Source: Bog-257 sp963805985 (lineage in GTDB: Bacteria > Acidobacteriota > Terriglobia > Terriglobales > Acidobacteriaceae). Taken from it: a stretch of 64,000 nt of DNA. The position numbers and the translations under genes are program-made. Below the pieces are notes generated by a model. That model was given only the letters and a program-made list of their open reading frames with translations. It was not told the origin of the DNA and did no database searches. The DNA is taken from the NCBI GenBank assembly GCA_963805985.1, contig CAWDWG010000001.1, positions 831,318-895,317 on the forward strand, in the 5' to 3' direction. Positions 16,913 to 25,844 of this stretch are shown here, one piece after another (the stretch's first letter is position 1; every line of letters begins with the position of its first letter).

Positions 16913-16929
16913 TTTCCCAATTCGGGAAA
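16913..16929. promoter_or_regulatory. Palindrome upstream of the DUF2141 gene
   Basis: TTTCCCAATTCGGGAAA is a 6+5+6 inverted repeat 70 bp before the start at 16999. Position and symmetry would suit an operator for a dimeric repressor or activator. No promoter boxes can be fixed around it and no regulator gene is adjacent, so this is tentative. Confidence 0.25.
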
Positions 16930-16998
16930 TGAGCGCCATTCGGTGATTTACTTATTGGCACTGAAGGCGCAGCCTTGTCTCGGTCCTTGGGAGGATTC

Positions 16999-17457
16999 AT
17001 GCGTTTCATTTATTTTTGCGCAGCACTCTTATTACTTGCCCCAGCGTCGATGTTGGCGCAACAAGCGGCTCCAGCCGCTCCGCAGGCCGCGACCTACACG
17101 CTTACCGTTGTCGTCGAGGACGTGAACGAGCAGGGCGGCAATGTCGGCATGCTCGTCTTCAACTCTCCCAAGGGCTGGGCTGAGGACCGCAGCGCCGCGC
17201 TGAAAGACATCACCGTGCCCGCACATTCCGGCACGGTCACGATTCCTGTTCCCAGCCTGCCGGCAGGCCAATACGCCGTAGCAGTGGTCCATGACGTGAA
17301 CAAAAATCACAAGCTCGATCGCAACTTCATCGGATATCCCAAAGAGCAGTGGGGGCTCTCCAACAATCCGCATGCCCTGCTCAAGACGCCCGCCTATAAG
17401 GCTTGCACCTTCCAACTCAACACCGACAAGGAGATCCACATCAAGATGCAGCAGTAA
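16999..17457 (+). CDS. Secreted DUF2141 domain protein
   Basis: 152 aa. A signal peptide (MRFIYFCAALLLLAPASMLA|QQ) is followed by a DUF2141 domain of beta-sandwich type: TLTVVVEDVNEQGGNVGMLVF, GTVTIPVPSLPAGQYAVAVVHDVNKNHKLD, then GYPKEQWGLSNN. GGGAGG lies 5 nt before ATG 16999, which decides the start. Members of this family are periplasmic or secreted and of unknown function. The amino acid permease gene begins 35 bp downstream on the same strand and may share the transcript. Confidence 0.85.
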   Translation: MRFIYFCAALLLLAPASMLAQQAAPAAPQAATYTLTVVVEDVNEQGGNVGMLVFNSPKGWAEDRSAALKDITVPAHSGTVTIPVPSLPAGQYAVAVVHDVNKNHKLDRNFIGYPKEQWGLSNNPHALLKTPAYKACTFQLNTDKEIHIKMQQ

Positions 17458-17491
17458 AGCCGGCGAATTCCGCTAAACTCTTCTGAACCTC

Positions 17492-18892
17492 ATGCCCGCC
17501 ACGTCCAAGCCCACGACAGCCCAGCATCCCTCTCTTTCCCGCGACCTCGGCATTTCGCATGCCAGCGCCATTGTCGTTGGCACCGTCATCGGCAGTGGCA
17601 TCTTTCTTGTTCCCGCCGAGATGATGCAGGCCGTCGGCTCGGCGCGACTGGTATATCTCGCGTGGATCGTCGGCGGAGCGCTGTCGCTTGCCGGTGCCAT
17701 CACCTATGCCGAACTCGGCGCCATGAAGCCGCAAGCCGGCGGCGAGTATGTCTACATCCGCGACGCCTATGGCCCGCTGCCGGGCTTCCTCTATGCCTGG
17801 ACGTGGTTCGCGGTCGCCAAACCGGCATCGATTGCGACGCTGACCGTCGGTCTGGTACGCATTCTCGGCACCTTTCCAGCGCTCGCGTTTTTCAGCAACG
17901 CCGTGATCAGCCGGCCATTCGTCATCACTTGTGGACAAATCGCCGCCATCATCGCAGCTGCTCTCATCACCGCCTTGAATTACATCGGCATTAAACGCGC
18001 AGGCGACTTCCAGCTCGTCTTCACGCTGCTCAAGATCGTGATCATCGTTGTCGTGTCGCTCTTGGCCTTCACCGCGCCGAGCGGCACCTGGCGCAACTTC
18101 GCCACATCGTTCGCCGGCGCGACGGGCGGGTTTGCAGGATTCATGGCAGCTCTGGTCGCGGCCCTGTGGGCTTACGACGGATGGAACGATCTCAACATGG
18201 TCAGCGGCGAGATTCGCGATCCCGGCCGCGCCATTCCCATCGCGCTGATCGTCGGCGTTGCCGCAGTTGCCGCGCTCTACATGGTGACCAACGCTGCCGT
18301 GCAGTACGTGCTGCCTGCAGCCAGCATCGCCGCCTCGCCGCGGCCTATGTCGGAAGCCACTGCCGTCGCCATCGGCGCTTGGGGCGCGGCGATTGTCTCG
18401 GCCGGAATGGCCATCTCGATCATGGTTACGCTGAATGGCACCATCATGAGCGGTGCGCGCGTGCCGTATGCAATGTCACGCGACGGATATTTCTTCCAAT
18501 CGATGGCCGAGGTGAATCCCCGCTTTCACACTCCCTCGGTCGCGCTGATCGTACAGCTCGTGTTGTCGATCGTGCTGCTGCTGTTTGCCGGAAGCTTCCG
18601 CCAGCTGTTCTCGCTGGCGATTTTCGCCGAGTGGCTCTTCTACATGATCGCCGCCAGCACCGTCTTCGTCCTGCGCAAGAAGGAGCCCGACACGCCGCGG
18701 CCGTATCGCACCTGGGGCTACCCGGTAGTGCCGGCAGTGTTCATCGTCGCGGCAGCAGTGCTCCTCTACTACACGTTTACAGAGAACCTCCGCAACTCTG
18801 CCTGGGGAGTTCTGGTAATCGCTGCTGGCGTCCCGATCTATTGGTATTTCGCAAAGAACAAGAAAGTCCCGCTCTTGGCGGGACGAAAGTGA
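17492..18892 (+). CDS. APC-superfamily amino acid permease
   Basis: 466 aa with about 12 membrane helices. The first helix carries the APC substrate-binding motif (VVGTVIGSGIFLVPAEMM), and helix 6 with the following loop has YDGWNDLNMVSGEIRDPGR, typical of the LAT/CAT-like branch. It imports or exchanges an unidentified amino acid across the inner membrane. The C-terminal residues (KVPLLAGRK) are encoded by a GTCCCGC/GGCGGGAC palindrome, so the 3' end of the gene lies inside a dispersed repeat. It is followed by a further copy of such repeats and then by the convergent sodC. Confidence 0.9.
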   Translation: MPATSKPTTAQHPSLSRDLGISHASAIVVGTVIGSGIFLVPAEMMQAVGSARLVYLAWIVGGALSLAGAITYAELGAMKPQAGGEYVYIRDAYGPLPGFLYAWTWFAVAKPASIATLTVGLVRILGTFPALAFFSNAVISRPFVITCGQIAAIIAAALITALNYIGIKRAGDFQLVFTLLKIVIIVVVSLLAFTAPSGTWRNFATSFAGATGGFAGFMAALVAALWAYDGWNDLNMVSGEIRDPGRAIPIALIVGVAAVAALYMVTNAAVQYVLPAASIAASPRPMSEATAVAIGAWGAAIVSAGMAISIMVTLNGTIMSGARVPYAMSRDGYFFQSMAEVNPRFHTPSVALIVQLVLSIVLLLFAGSFRQLFSLAIFAEWLFYMIAASTVFVLRKKEPDTPRPYRTWGYPVVPAVFIVAAAVLLYYTFTENLRNSAWGVLVIAAGVPIYWYFAKNKKVPLLAGRK

Positions 18893-18960
18893 TTAGCCCA
18901 GCGCGGGAGCGGTGGGAGAAGACAAGGAAAGGAATCGAGTCCCGTCGGGACGGCAGTTTT
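18866..18960. repeat. Palindromic repeat overlapping the permease 3' end
   Basis: GTCCCGC TCTT GGCGGGAC (18866-18884) covers the last codons and stop region of the permease. It is followed by TAGCCCAGCGCGGGAG and by GAGTCCCGTCGGGACGGCAG (18938-18957), blocks similar in order to the RAYT 1 repeat family but diverged. Confidence 0.5.
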
Positions 18961-19042
18961 GCGTCCAACAGGATCACACCCTGGTCGAACCAGCCGCAAA
19001 CTATGCCACGCTACAGATTCACTAGTCCCTAATTGCTAGCTA

Positions 19043-19588
19043 CTAGTTACTACTTACGACCCCACACGCGATCCGATCACCGGAGTTCCCCGACGGATCG
19101 GTCTTATAATCATCCGCCTTGGCGTGAATCATGATCGACGTGCCGCCGTTGCTAAGCAGAGAGTTCGGCTCGCTGCCGGTGCCCAGCACTACATCGTCAT
19201 CCTTCACCGTGGCTCGCGACGTGCCGTTGTCCTTCACCAGGAAATTCCTCATGTCGCCGGAGTGGTGGCCCTGCGGATTATCGAAGCCGTGCTGCTTGCT
19301 GGTGGGATTGAAGTGCGGCCCTGCGGACTTAAAGTCGGGCGGATCGCACTTGGCCACCTGATGAAAATGCACAGCGTGCTCGCCCGGAGGAAGGTTCTTG
19401 AGATCGAGCCTCACCTCGACTCCATAGCTCTTTGCATAAATGGTCGCGGTACCGACGCCGTCACCTTTCGCATCGTGCAATTCCACGATCTTTATGTTGG
19501 CCGCTTTGGATCGCGCAAAAGCGAAGATGAGACAAGCAGCAACAATTGCTGCGACGGATAAGGTGCGAATCAGCTGTGAGCGCTTCAT
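19043..19588 (-). CDS. sodC: Cu/Zn superoxide dismutase, periplasmic
   Basis: 181 aa. An N-terminal signal or anchor segment (residues ~8-25) precedes a SodC domain. The copper and zinc ligands are visible: HAVHFHQ, GPHFNP, HGFDNPQGHHSGDM and IMIHAKADD. The disulfide cysteines are also present (KCDPPD and RIACGV). It dismutates superoxide in the periplasm. The bacterial SodC loop KCDPPDFKSAGPHFNP is well conserved. The gene is monocistronic, convergent with the permease and divergent from the membrane protein gene at 19761. Confidence 0.95.
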   Translation of the reverse strand: MKRSQLIRTLSVAAIVAACLIFAFARSKAANIKIVELHDAKGDGVGTATIYAKSYGVEVRLDLKNLPPGEHAVHFHQVAKCDPPDFKSAGPHFNPTSKQHGFDNPQGHHSGDMRNFLVKDNGTSRATVKDDDVVLGTGSEPNSLLSNGGTSIMIHAKADDYKTDPSGNSGDRIACGVVSSN

Positions 19589-19760
19589 AATCTGGGAGTT
19601 TTATCACGAAAAGCGCGGTTGGCGCAGCATTTCCCGCAGGCTGTAACAGGGTGTTCACAATTGGTACGACGTCATCGCGTTGTTTCAAACCGGAAGGCCG
19701 AGCCAAAACTATTGCTTGACCGCACGCGCCGGCAGGCTTTCAAAGTTCCATAATGCAGAC

Positions 19761-20348
19761 ATGAGCGCGGAACGGTTTTCGCGATTTCTCCTGCTGGCCA
19801 GCTTCGGGTTATGGGTGGTTTACGGATTTCTTGCCGGCATGCGCCATTGGCCGGCCGCGGTCGCCTTCGGCCTCGCCGCCGGCATGGGCCTGGTGCTCCT
19901 GGAAAAGGGCCGGCACCTCGCCATCAAACTCTTAGACTGGACGATCGTGGCCTACTTCGCTATCGCCGCCATCGCGACCTTCCTGCTTCACGTGGCCGGA
20001 TTTCCCGTTTACAGTCCCGTCGTCATCTGGCTGTTGTATGCCGTCGTAACTTGGGTCTCGATATTCTCCGGCGCCCCTTTCAGCCTGCAATACGCGCGCG
20101 AGTCGGCGCCACCGGAGCACTGGCAGAGCCCGGCATTTCTGCGCGCGAACTACATCATCAGCATCGTCTGGGGCTGGGGATTTCTGATCAACCTGGGATT
20201 AGTGACGATCGCACTCCTGCCGCGCTACAAATCATTCTGGCTTACCGTCGCCGCTCCGCTGATGGTCATGGGAGCTGCGACTGTTTTCACCTCGCGCTAT
20301 ACCAGGATCTCGCAGCAGCGCGTCCAGCAGGCAGCACACGAAAGCTAA
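19761..20348 (+). CDS. Hypothetical multi-pass membrane protein
   Basis: 195 aa with about six hydrophobic segments (residues ~8-26, 28-44, 57-75, 80-99, 130-150 and 157-175). No signal peptide cleavage motif and no known domain that I recognise. The conserved-looking loop FSLQYARESAPPEHWQSPAF lies between segments 4 and 5. ATG 19761 places the first helix at the N-terminus; the frame is open further upstream without a plausible start. Repeats follow its stop. Confidence 0.55.
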   Translation: MSAERFSRFLLLASFGLWVVYGFLAGMRHWPAAVAFGLAAGMGLVLLEKGRHLAIKLLDWTIVAYFAIAAIATFLLHVAGFPVYSPVVIWLLYAVVTWVSIFSGAPFSLQYARESAPPEHWQSPAFLRANYIISIVWGWGFLINLGLVTIALLPRYKSFWLTVAAPLMVMGAATVFTSRYTRISQQRVQQAAHES

Positions 20349-20373
20349 GAACTCAGTCGGAACTGGTCCTTGA

Positions 20374-20423
20374 GTAGCGCCGGCCTCCGGCCGGCTGTCC
20401 TGGCGGCGTCCCCGCCGCCAGCT
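20374..20423. repeat. Dispersed double-hairpin repeat, copy 1 of 3
   Basis: GTAGCGCCGGCCTCCGGCCG continues with GCTGTCCTGGCGGCGTCCCC and GCCGCCAGCT, giving two adjacent GC hairpins. Near-identical copies lie at 23092-23140 and 27962-28011, always just after a gene end or in a spacer. Confidence 0.85.
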
Positions 20424-20469
20424 AACGTCACCCTGTCAAGGCACAGCTTCACAGGTTGCTGAAAAACTC

Positions 20470-20565
20470 TGGGTTCAGAATGTTTCGTAGCAGGGCGCGG
20501 CTTCAGCCGTGCCGATAAGTCGTTAACTTTTTGTCGAGCCGGCTTCAGCCGGCGACACCGAACTG
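20470..20565. repeat. Second palindromic repeat in the same spacer
   Basis: GGGCGCGGCTTCAGCCGTGCC and, 35 bp later, GAGCCGGCTTCAGCCGGCGACA each form a hairpin with the GCTTCAGC core. The GGCTTCAGCC core also occurs near 25895, inside the RAYT 2-type repeat. The remaining bases up to 20742 hold no gene. Confidence 0.5.
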
Positions 20566-20742
20566 GCGCGATGACTTTCTCAGCAGGCACTGCCGTGCTC
20601 TCCGCAGCCGACACCTCCGCGTTCCCTCAGCCGCTCTTTCGAGCCCTTTTCCCGCTTTAGTTTTCGCGCTATACATCACAGTCCTGCGGCGAAGAACCGC
20701 TATATAATGCGGCCACACTCAGCAGGAAAGAAGGCGGGTTTT

Positions 20743-22284
20743 ATGATCTCCCCACTCACTCCTCTGGAATTTCTCGCCCGTAGCGCCAGCGCCTATCACG
20801 ACTGCACCGCCGTGGTCGACCATCATGACCGCTACACCTATGCCGAAATGCAGGATCGCGTGCATTCCTTAGCCGCCGCTTTGCAGAACGCCGGCATCGC
20901 GCCCGGCGATCGCGTTGCCGTGCTCGCGCGCAACGGCGTGCTTCCTCTGGAAGCGCATTTCGCTGTCCCGTTAATCGGCGCCGTGCTGGTCATGCTGAAT
21001 GTCCGCCTGAAAGCAGGCGAGCTGGCCACCATTCTGAATCACAGCGGCGCATCGATTCTGCTGGGCGACTCCGATCTCATCGCCCCGTTCGTAGCTGTGC
21101 GCGAAGCCATTCCACACGTAAAGCGCTTCGTCACCGATTACGCCGCTTTCGTCGCTGAGTGCAGCCGGCCGCCTGTTCCGCATCCGCCCGCCGAGGACGA
21201 CGTCATCTCCATCAACTACACCAGCGGCACAACCGGCCTGCCCAAGGGCGTGATGTACACCCATCGCGGCGCATATCTCAACGCGATCGGCGAAATCATC
21301 GAGCACGGTCTCTCCTTCCGCTCCGTCTATCTCTGGACGCTGCCCATGTTCCATTGCAACGGCTGGTGCTACCCGTGGGCAGTCACCGCTGTCGGCGCGC
21401 GTCATATCTGCCTGCCTGAGGTCAACGCCGAGCGAGCGCTCAAGCTGATCGAGGAGGAGAGCGTGACCCATCTCTGCGGCGCTCCCATCGTCGTGCGCAC
21501 GCTCACCGAGTACTGCGCCAAGCGCAAGGTTCGTCTTCCCGGACTGAAGATGATGATCGCAGCCGCGCCTCCGCCGCCGGCGGTCATTCGCGCAGCGGAA
21601 GAAATCGGAATCGAGCTGACGCATGTCTACGGCTTGACGGAAACCTACGGCCCGCATTCCGTCTGCGCCTGGCACACCGGCTGGGACATTCTGCCGGAGG
21701 ACAAACGCGCGCAACTGAAAGCGCGCCAGGGCGTGCCCTACACCGTCTTCGGAACCGACATGCGCGTGGTCGACGAGAATATGCAGGACGTGCCCTACGA
21801 CGGCAAGACGATTGGCGAAGTCGTGATGCGCGGCAACAACGTCATGCTCGGCTACTACAACGATCCGGCAGGCACCGAAACGGCTTTCGCCGGCGGCTGG
21901 TTTCACTCCGGCGATCTGGCCGTGATGCATCCCGACGGCTACATCGAATTGCGCGACCGCGCCAAGGACATCATCATCTCGGGAGGAGAGAATATTTCCA
22001 CCATCGAGGTCGAACGCGTGTTGTACGATCATCCCGATGTGTTGGAGGCCGCAGTGGTCGGCCAGCCGGACGAGAAGTGGGGCGAGGTCCCGCACGCCTA
22101 TGTTCTGCTGCGGGATGGTGCGAAGGTCAGCGAAAGCGGCTTGATCGAATTCTGCCGCGAGCAACTGGCCCACTTCAAATGTCCCAAGGCGGTACACTTT
22201 GGACCGCTGCCCAAGACCTCGACCGGGAAGGTCCGCAAGAGCGTGCTTCGCCAGCAGGCGCAAGCCATCGCACAAGGAGCTTGA
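20743..22284 (+). CDS. Acyl-CoA ligase (AMP-binding, DmdB-like)
   Basis: 513 aa ANL-superfamily enzyme that activates a carboxylic acid as acyl-AMP and transfers it to CoA. Motifs present: P-loop YTSGTTGLPKG, the A5 motif VYGLTETYGP, HSGDLAVMHPDGYIELRDRAKD, IISGGENIS, and the catalytic lysine in KTSTGKVRK near the C-terminus. The stretch LPMFHCNGWCYPWAV is typical of medium-chain or 3-methylmercaptopropionate ligases (DmdB branch), but the substrate cannot be fixed from sequence. GGAAAGAAGG upstream supports ATG 20743. It is coupled to the enoyl-CoA hydratase gene, whose ATG overlaps or abuts its TGA, pointing to one acyl-CoA oxidation unit. Confidence 0.9.
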   Translation: MISPLTPLEFLARSASAYHDCTAVVDHHDRYTYAEMQDRVHSLAAALQNAGIAPGDRVAVLARNGVLPLEAHFAVPLIGAVLVMLNVRLKAGELATILNHSGASILLGDSDLIAPFVAVREAIPHVKRFVTDYAAFVAECSRPPVPHPPAEDDVISINYTSGTTGLPKGVMYTHRGAYLNAIGEIIEHGLSFRSVYLWTLPMFHCNGWCYPWAVTAVGARHICLPEVNAERALKLIEEESVTHLCGAPIVVRTLTEYCAKRKVRLPGLKMMIAAAPPPPAVIRAAEEIGIELTHVYGLTETYGPHSVCAWHTGWDILPEDKRAQLKARQGVPYTVFGTDMRVVDENMQDVPYDGKTIGEVVMRGNNVMLGYYNDPAGTETAFAGGWFHSGDLAVMHPDGYIELRDRAKDIIISGGENISTIEVERVLYDHPDVLEAAVVGQPDEKWGEVPHAYVLLRDGAKVSESGLIEFCREQLAHFKCPKAVHFGPLPKTSTGKVRKSVLRQQAQAIAQGA

Positions 22285-22286
22285 TG

Positions 22287-23087
22287 ATGTCGGAAGCGCT
22301 GAACGCCGTCGCCAAATATCAGAGCATTCTGTTTGAGACGGAGGGGCCGATCGCCGTCCTGACGCTGAACCGGCCGCAGCGCCGCAATGCGCTTTCGCTC
22401 GAGTTGATGCGCGAGGTCATCGATTGCCTTGGCGAAATTGGCAAGGATCGCAGCCTGCGCGTCGTTTTGCTGAAAGCCGCGGGCAAGGTCTTTTCCTCCG
22501 GTCACGACTTGAGCGAGATGGTGGGACGCGACATCAACGAGTATCGCGAGGTCTTCGACGTCTGCACCGAGATGATGACGCGCGTGCAGTCGATTCCGCA
22601 GCCGGTGATCGCCGAAGTGCAAGGCGTAGCGACTGCCGCGGGATGTCAGCTGGTAGCGACCTGCGATCTCGCGGTTGCCTCCGAACAGGCCGCGTTCGCG
22701 ACGCCGGGAGTGAAGATCGGGCTCTTCTGTACCACGCCGATGGTGGCCCTCAGTCGCGCGGTCGGTCGCAAGCGCGCGTTGCAGATGCTGCTTACCGGAG
22801 AGATGGTCGATGCCGTCACCGCAGCTGAGTGGGGACTGGTCAACCTGGTCGTGCCCGCCGCTGAACTCGAAGAGCAGAGCCGCAAGCTCGCTGCACGAAT
22901 TGCCGAAGCCAGCTCACTCACCGTTGCGCTGGGCAAGCAGGCCTTCTACACGCAGATCGATCTCGATCAGCCGAAAGCTTATGCCTACGCGAAAGAAGTA
23001 ATGAGCATGAACGCTCTCGCTGCCGACGCCCAGGAAGGTATCTCGGCCTTCCTGCAAAAACGCCCCGCCTCCTGGACCGGCAAGTAG
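22287..23087 (+). CDS. Enoyl-CoA hydratase/isomerase family protein
   Basis: About 266 aa crotonase-fold enzyme. Features: AVLTLNRPQRRNALS, the oxyanion-hole segment SSGHDLSEM, and VQGVATAAGCQLVATCDLAVAS with GVKIGLFC after it. The position usually taken by the first catalytic Glu is less clear, so hydratase versus another crotonase reaction is open. Two adjacent ATGs (22284 and 22287) follow AAGGAG (22274-22279); the 7-nt spacing favours 22287. It directly follows the acyl-CoA ligase and probably acts on its product. A dispersed repeat begins 4 bp after the stop. Confidence 0.88.
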   Translation: MSEALNAVAKYQSILFETEGPIAVLTLNRPQRRNALSLELMREVIDCLGEIGKDRSLRVVLLKAAGKVFSSGHDLSEMVGRDINEYREVFDVCTEMMTRVQSIPQPVIAEVQGVATAAGCQLVATCDLAVASEQAAFATPGVKIGLFCTTPMVALSRAVGRKRALQMLLTGEMVDAVTAAEWGLVNLVVPAAELEEQSRKLAARIAEASSLTVALGKQAFYTQIDLDQPKAYAYAKEVMSMNALAADAQEGISAFLQKRPASWTGK

Positions 23088-23091
23088 TCAC

Positions 23092-23140
23092 GTAGCGCCG
23101 GCCTCCGGCCGGCTGTCCTGGCGGCATCCCGCCGCCAGCT
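23092..23140. repeat. Dispersed double-hairpin repeat, copy 2 of 3
   Basis: Same sequence as 20374-20423 except one base shorter in the second loop (GGCGGCATCCCGCCGCC). It sits right behind the enoyl-CoA hydratase stop. Confidence 0.85.
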
Positions 23141-23271
23141 TCCCTTACGAAAACCTGCTGAACTTCTCAATTCCCGTCCCTCGCCCTTGCTCCCTTGTAG
23201 AACCTACGCAAAACGCACTATCCTGTTGTGATCCGTTGCGCGCCTGACCGCGTCCGGCAAGGAGTGTGTGT

Positions 23272-24987
23272 ATGTCCCGGTCTTCGTCGTTCCAGGCTGT
23301 CTGCATCTCTGCTTTCGCATCCGTTGTGTTGCTCGCGTCTGCCGCCTTCGCGCAGAACTACGTAGCTCCCAGCACGCCGGTAGTCGGCTCGCCCAACACC
23401 GTGACTGCCAACGCGCCCGTGCCACGGCCTTCCACAACACCCTGCACGGTGACGTTGTTCTCGAATTTCGACTTCGACGATTTCAATCCGCGCCCGTTCA
23501 ACTACACCCCGCCCTCGGGTTGTCCCGGACCCTGGGCTGCTGTCGTGTTTGAAGCCGACTGGTCGGTCGATGCCGGCGTGCAATACGATCGAACCACCAA
23601 CATCTGGCTGGGCGGCAACGTGATCTTCTTCGGTACCACCGCCGAGCCGTCAGGCAACTTTGTCCGCCAGTGGCACACCGAGAGCAATCTCACCGAGATC
23701 AGCCCGCTGTTCACCATTCCGCAGCAGGGCACCGCGATCCTCTTCAACCTGGTCAACGACCAGTACACCAGCCACTATCACGGCAGCGCCTATCTGCAGT
23801 TCTATCCGCTGGCGCAGGGTCAGAATCCCCCGCCCGCGGCCAACATGGTTCTGCCGCTCTCGGCCGGGTCTACGGGAGGAACGGTCACGCTGAACTCGCC
23901 TAGCGATCAACTGGCCGGAACCTTTACGTTCCCGACCAATGTCGAGAACGCCTATCTGGACGTCTGGGCCCAGAGCCAGTCGGATGACGAATTCTGGTAC
24001 GTCTGCGCGCCCAACAATCTGGCTGGCGAGCTCGAAACCTGCGGATCCACCGGCTTCCGCGAGGCTGAGGTCAGCATCGACGGAACACCCGCCGGCGTCG
24101 CGCCGGTTTATCCCTGGATCTTCACCGGCGGCATCGATCCATTCCTGTGGCAGCCGATCCCCGGCGTTCACACCCTCAACTTCGAGCCCTATCGCGTCGA
24201 CCTCACGCCCTTCGCTTCGCTCTTGAGCAACGGCGCGCAGCACACGGTTGCGGTCAGCGTCTACAACGCCGACCAGTATTTTTCCGCGACCGCAAATCTG
24301 CTTGTGTATCAGGACTCGGGATCGACGCAGCTGACCGGTGGAGTCACGACCAATACCATCACGGCGCCCGATCCGACGATCAATCAGAACATCGTCAACA
24401 ATGGCACGTATGCGGCTGGACCGCTCGCCATCAATTCCACCCGCGGCTTCACCACCGAAGGCTACGTCAACACCTCGCATGGCACGGTGGATACCAAGGT
24501 CGTGCAAAGCATCGATTTCAATAATGGTCAGGGCTATTACGTGCTGCAGGACGGATCGGTCGATAACCAGTTTGTCGGACTGATCGACAACATCTCTTCC
24601 GTCACCACAACCACCGCCGGCAGCAATGTCACGACCAACAACACTCAGTACTCGTGGCCGCTCGGACTGCGCTATGCCTACACCGCCAATCCCGATGGAT
24701 CGTGGGTGCAGTCTACGCAAATTCATCAGAGCTATAGCAAGAACGTTCTGGTGGAGTTGAACGGCTCTCCTACCTACTCCGAGAGCTTTAGCGACGCGGT
24801 TTCGCCTACGGACACGCTGAGTGTGGACGCATCCGGCAATTACACCCTCAGCAACCAGACGAATTCGGAGACCTATCAGTACTCCAATTCCAATGGCGCT
24901 TGCTGGAACCAGACGCTGACGGCCTCGGCCGGGGACATTACGTCCGTGAATGGCGGCAGCTGCACCAAGGGACGGAAGACGAACTAA
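23272..24987 (+). CDS. Secreted PNGase A-like protein (peptide N-glycanase A family)
   Basis: 571 aa. A signal peptide (SRSSSFQAVCISAFASVVLL...AFA|QN) is followed by a Pro/Thr linker and a ~300-residue region resembling the peptide-N4-(N-acetylglucosaminyl)asparagine amidase A family: CTVTLFSNFDFDDFN, NYTPPSGCPGPWAAVVFEAD, QYDRTTNIWLGGNVIFFGTT, RQWHTESNLTEISPLF and LNFEPYRVDLTPFASLL. The C-terminal part is Thr/Asn/Ser rich with predicted beta structure. If the assignment holds, it removes N-glycans from glycopeptides outside the cell. AAGGAG 7 nt upstream decides ATG 23272. A shared terminator with the convergent gene follows. Confidence 0.7.
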   Translation: MSRSSSFQAVCISAFASVVLLASAAFAQNYVAPSTPVVGSPNTVTANAPVPRPSTTPCTVTLFSNFDFDDFNPRPFNYTPPSGCPGPWAAVVFEADWSVDAGVQYDRTTNIWLGGNVIFFGTTAEPSGNFVRQWHTESNLTEISPLFTIPQQGTAILFNLVNDQYTSHYHGSAYLQFYPLAQGQNPPPAANMVLPLSAGSTGGTVTLNSPSDQLAGTFTFPTNVENAYLDVWAQSQSDDEFWYVCAPNNLAGELETCGSTGFREAEVSIDGTPAGVAPVYPWIFTGGIDPFLWQPIPGVHTLNFEPYRVDLTPFASLLSNGAQHTVAVSVYNADQYFSATANLLVYQDSGSTQLTGGVTTNTITAPDPTINQNIVNNGTYAAGPLAINSTRGFTTEGYVNTSHGTVDTKVVQSIDFNNGQGYYVLQDGSVDNQFVGLIDNISSVTTTTAGSNVTTNNTQYSWPLGLRYAYTANPDGSWVQSTQIHQSYSKNVLVELNGSPTYSESFSDAVSPTDTLSVDASGNYTLSNQTNSETYQYSNSNGACWNQTLTASAGDITSVNGGSCTKGRKTN

Positions 24988-25014
24988 GTTTTCTGCGGCC
25001 CAGACAAGCACTTC

Positions 25015-25039
25015 AAAGCCGGCCTTCTAGGCCGGCTTT
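25015..25039. terminator. Bidirectional intrinsic terminator
   Basis: AAAGCCGGCC TTCTA GGCCGGCTTT followed by ACTTTTC: a perfect 10-bp stem between the convergent PNGase A-like gene and the gene ending at 25038, A-rich on the left and T-rich on the right. Confidence 0.8.
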
Positions 25040-25811
25040 ACTTTTCCCAGTGCTGCGACGCGAATTGCTTGGGATCGAAGATCGCCGGATCCAGCTTGAT
25101 ATTCACTTGAATGTCCGAATACTCTTCGCTGAAAACTTCTTTGCCGTCGACGTACATTTCGACTCCCGCCGCAACCCATCCTGGCGACGTCTTGCGATAA
25201 TCCACAAATCGCGTGTCGGCGGTCTTGGTGGCATCGTGCCGGTCGGGTTCAATCATCCGCACAAACAACAACCGCTTCTTCTCGATCCAGAACTGCTTCG
25301 ATTTCAAATCGCCCTTGTCTGCCCCGACCACATAGACCGGCTCGCCCTGCCACGTGTCCTCGTGCAGCTTGCTCAGATCGAAGCCCTGACCCTTCACCTC
25401 ATCGATGGTCGTCGGCGCCGGCTGGCAGTAGACGTCGAAGCCCAGCACCAGCAGCATGTGGACGAACGGCCGCGTCCCCGCAATCGCGCCGTTCTTTAAC
25501 GATGTCACCGTGTTGTCGGCAAAGATGATGCCGTTATTGTCGCTGAGCTGCCCGACGTCGATGCGCAGCTTTCCCGGGCATCCCAGCGCTTCGTGCCACG
25601 TCTCGCTCGAGGTCGTGCCGTCGGGCTTGTGGGTGATGCTCTTCTGCGTGAAGGTCAGCGTCTGGTACCAGTTGTTCTGGTAGCGATCATGCATGGCACG
25701 AATCAGCGCCTCGCCAGTTGTAATCTGTTGCGCGCTGGCCTGCGCGACCAGAGCAATACTGCCAATTATGATTATCGCGAGGCGGATGCGCCAATTCAAA
25801 GAATTTGTCAT
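25038..25811 (-). CDS. Periplasmic LolA-fold-like protein
   Basis: 257 aa from ATG 25809-25811, which has GAGG upstream and starts a good signal peptide (MTNSLNWRIRLAIIIIGSIALVAQASA|QQ). The mature part (LIRAMHDRYQNNWYQTLTFTQ, LRIDVGQLSDNNGIIFADNT, VYVVGADKGDLKSKQFWIEKK, DYRKTSPGWVAAGVEMYVDG) looks like an open beta-barrel of the outer-membrane lipoprotein sorting type. It may bind a lipid or hydrophobic ligand in the periplasm; this is inferred from fold resemblance only. A RAYT 2-type repeat lies behind its start and separates it from the next minus-strand gene. Confidence 0.6.
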   Translation of the reverse strand: MTNSLNWRIRLAIIIIGSIALVAQASAQQITTGEALIRAMHDRYQNNWYQTLTFTQKSITHKPDGTTSSETWHEALGCPGKLRIDVGQLSDNNGIIFADNTVTSLKNGAIAGTRPFVHMLLVLGFDVYCQPAPTTIDEVKGQGFDLSKLHEDTWQGEPVYVVGADKGDLKSKQFWIEKKRLLFVRMIEPDRHDATKTADTRFVDYRKTSPGWVAAGVEMYVDGKEVFSEEYSDIQVNIKLDPAIFDPKQFASQHWEK

Positions 25812-25844
25812 AACGATCCTCAGAAAAGATTTCAGATAGGGACC

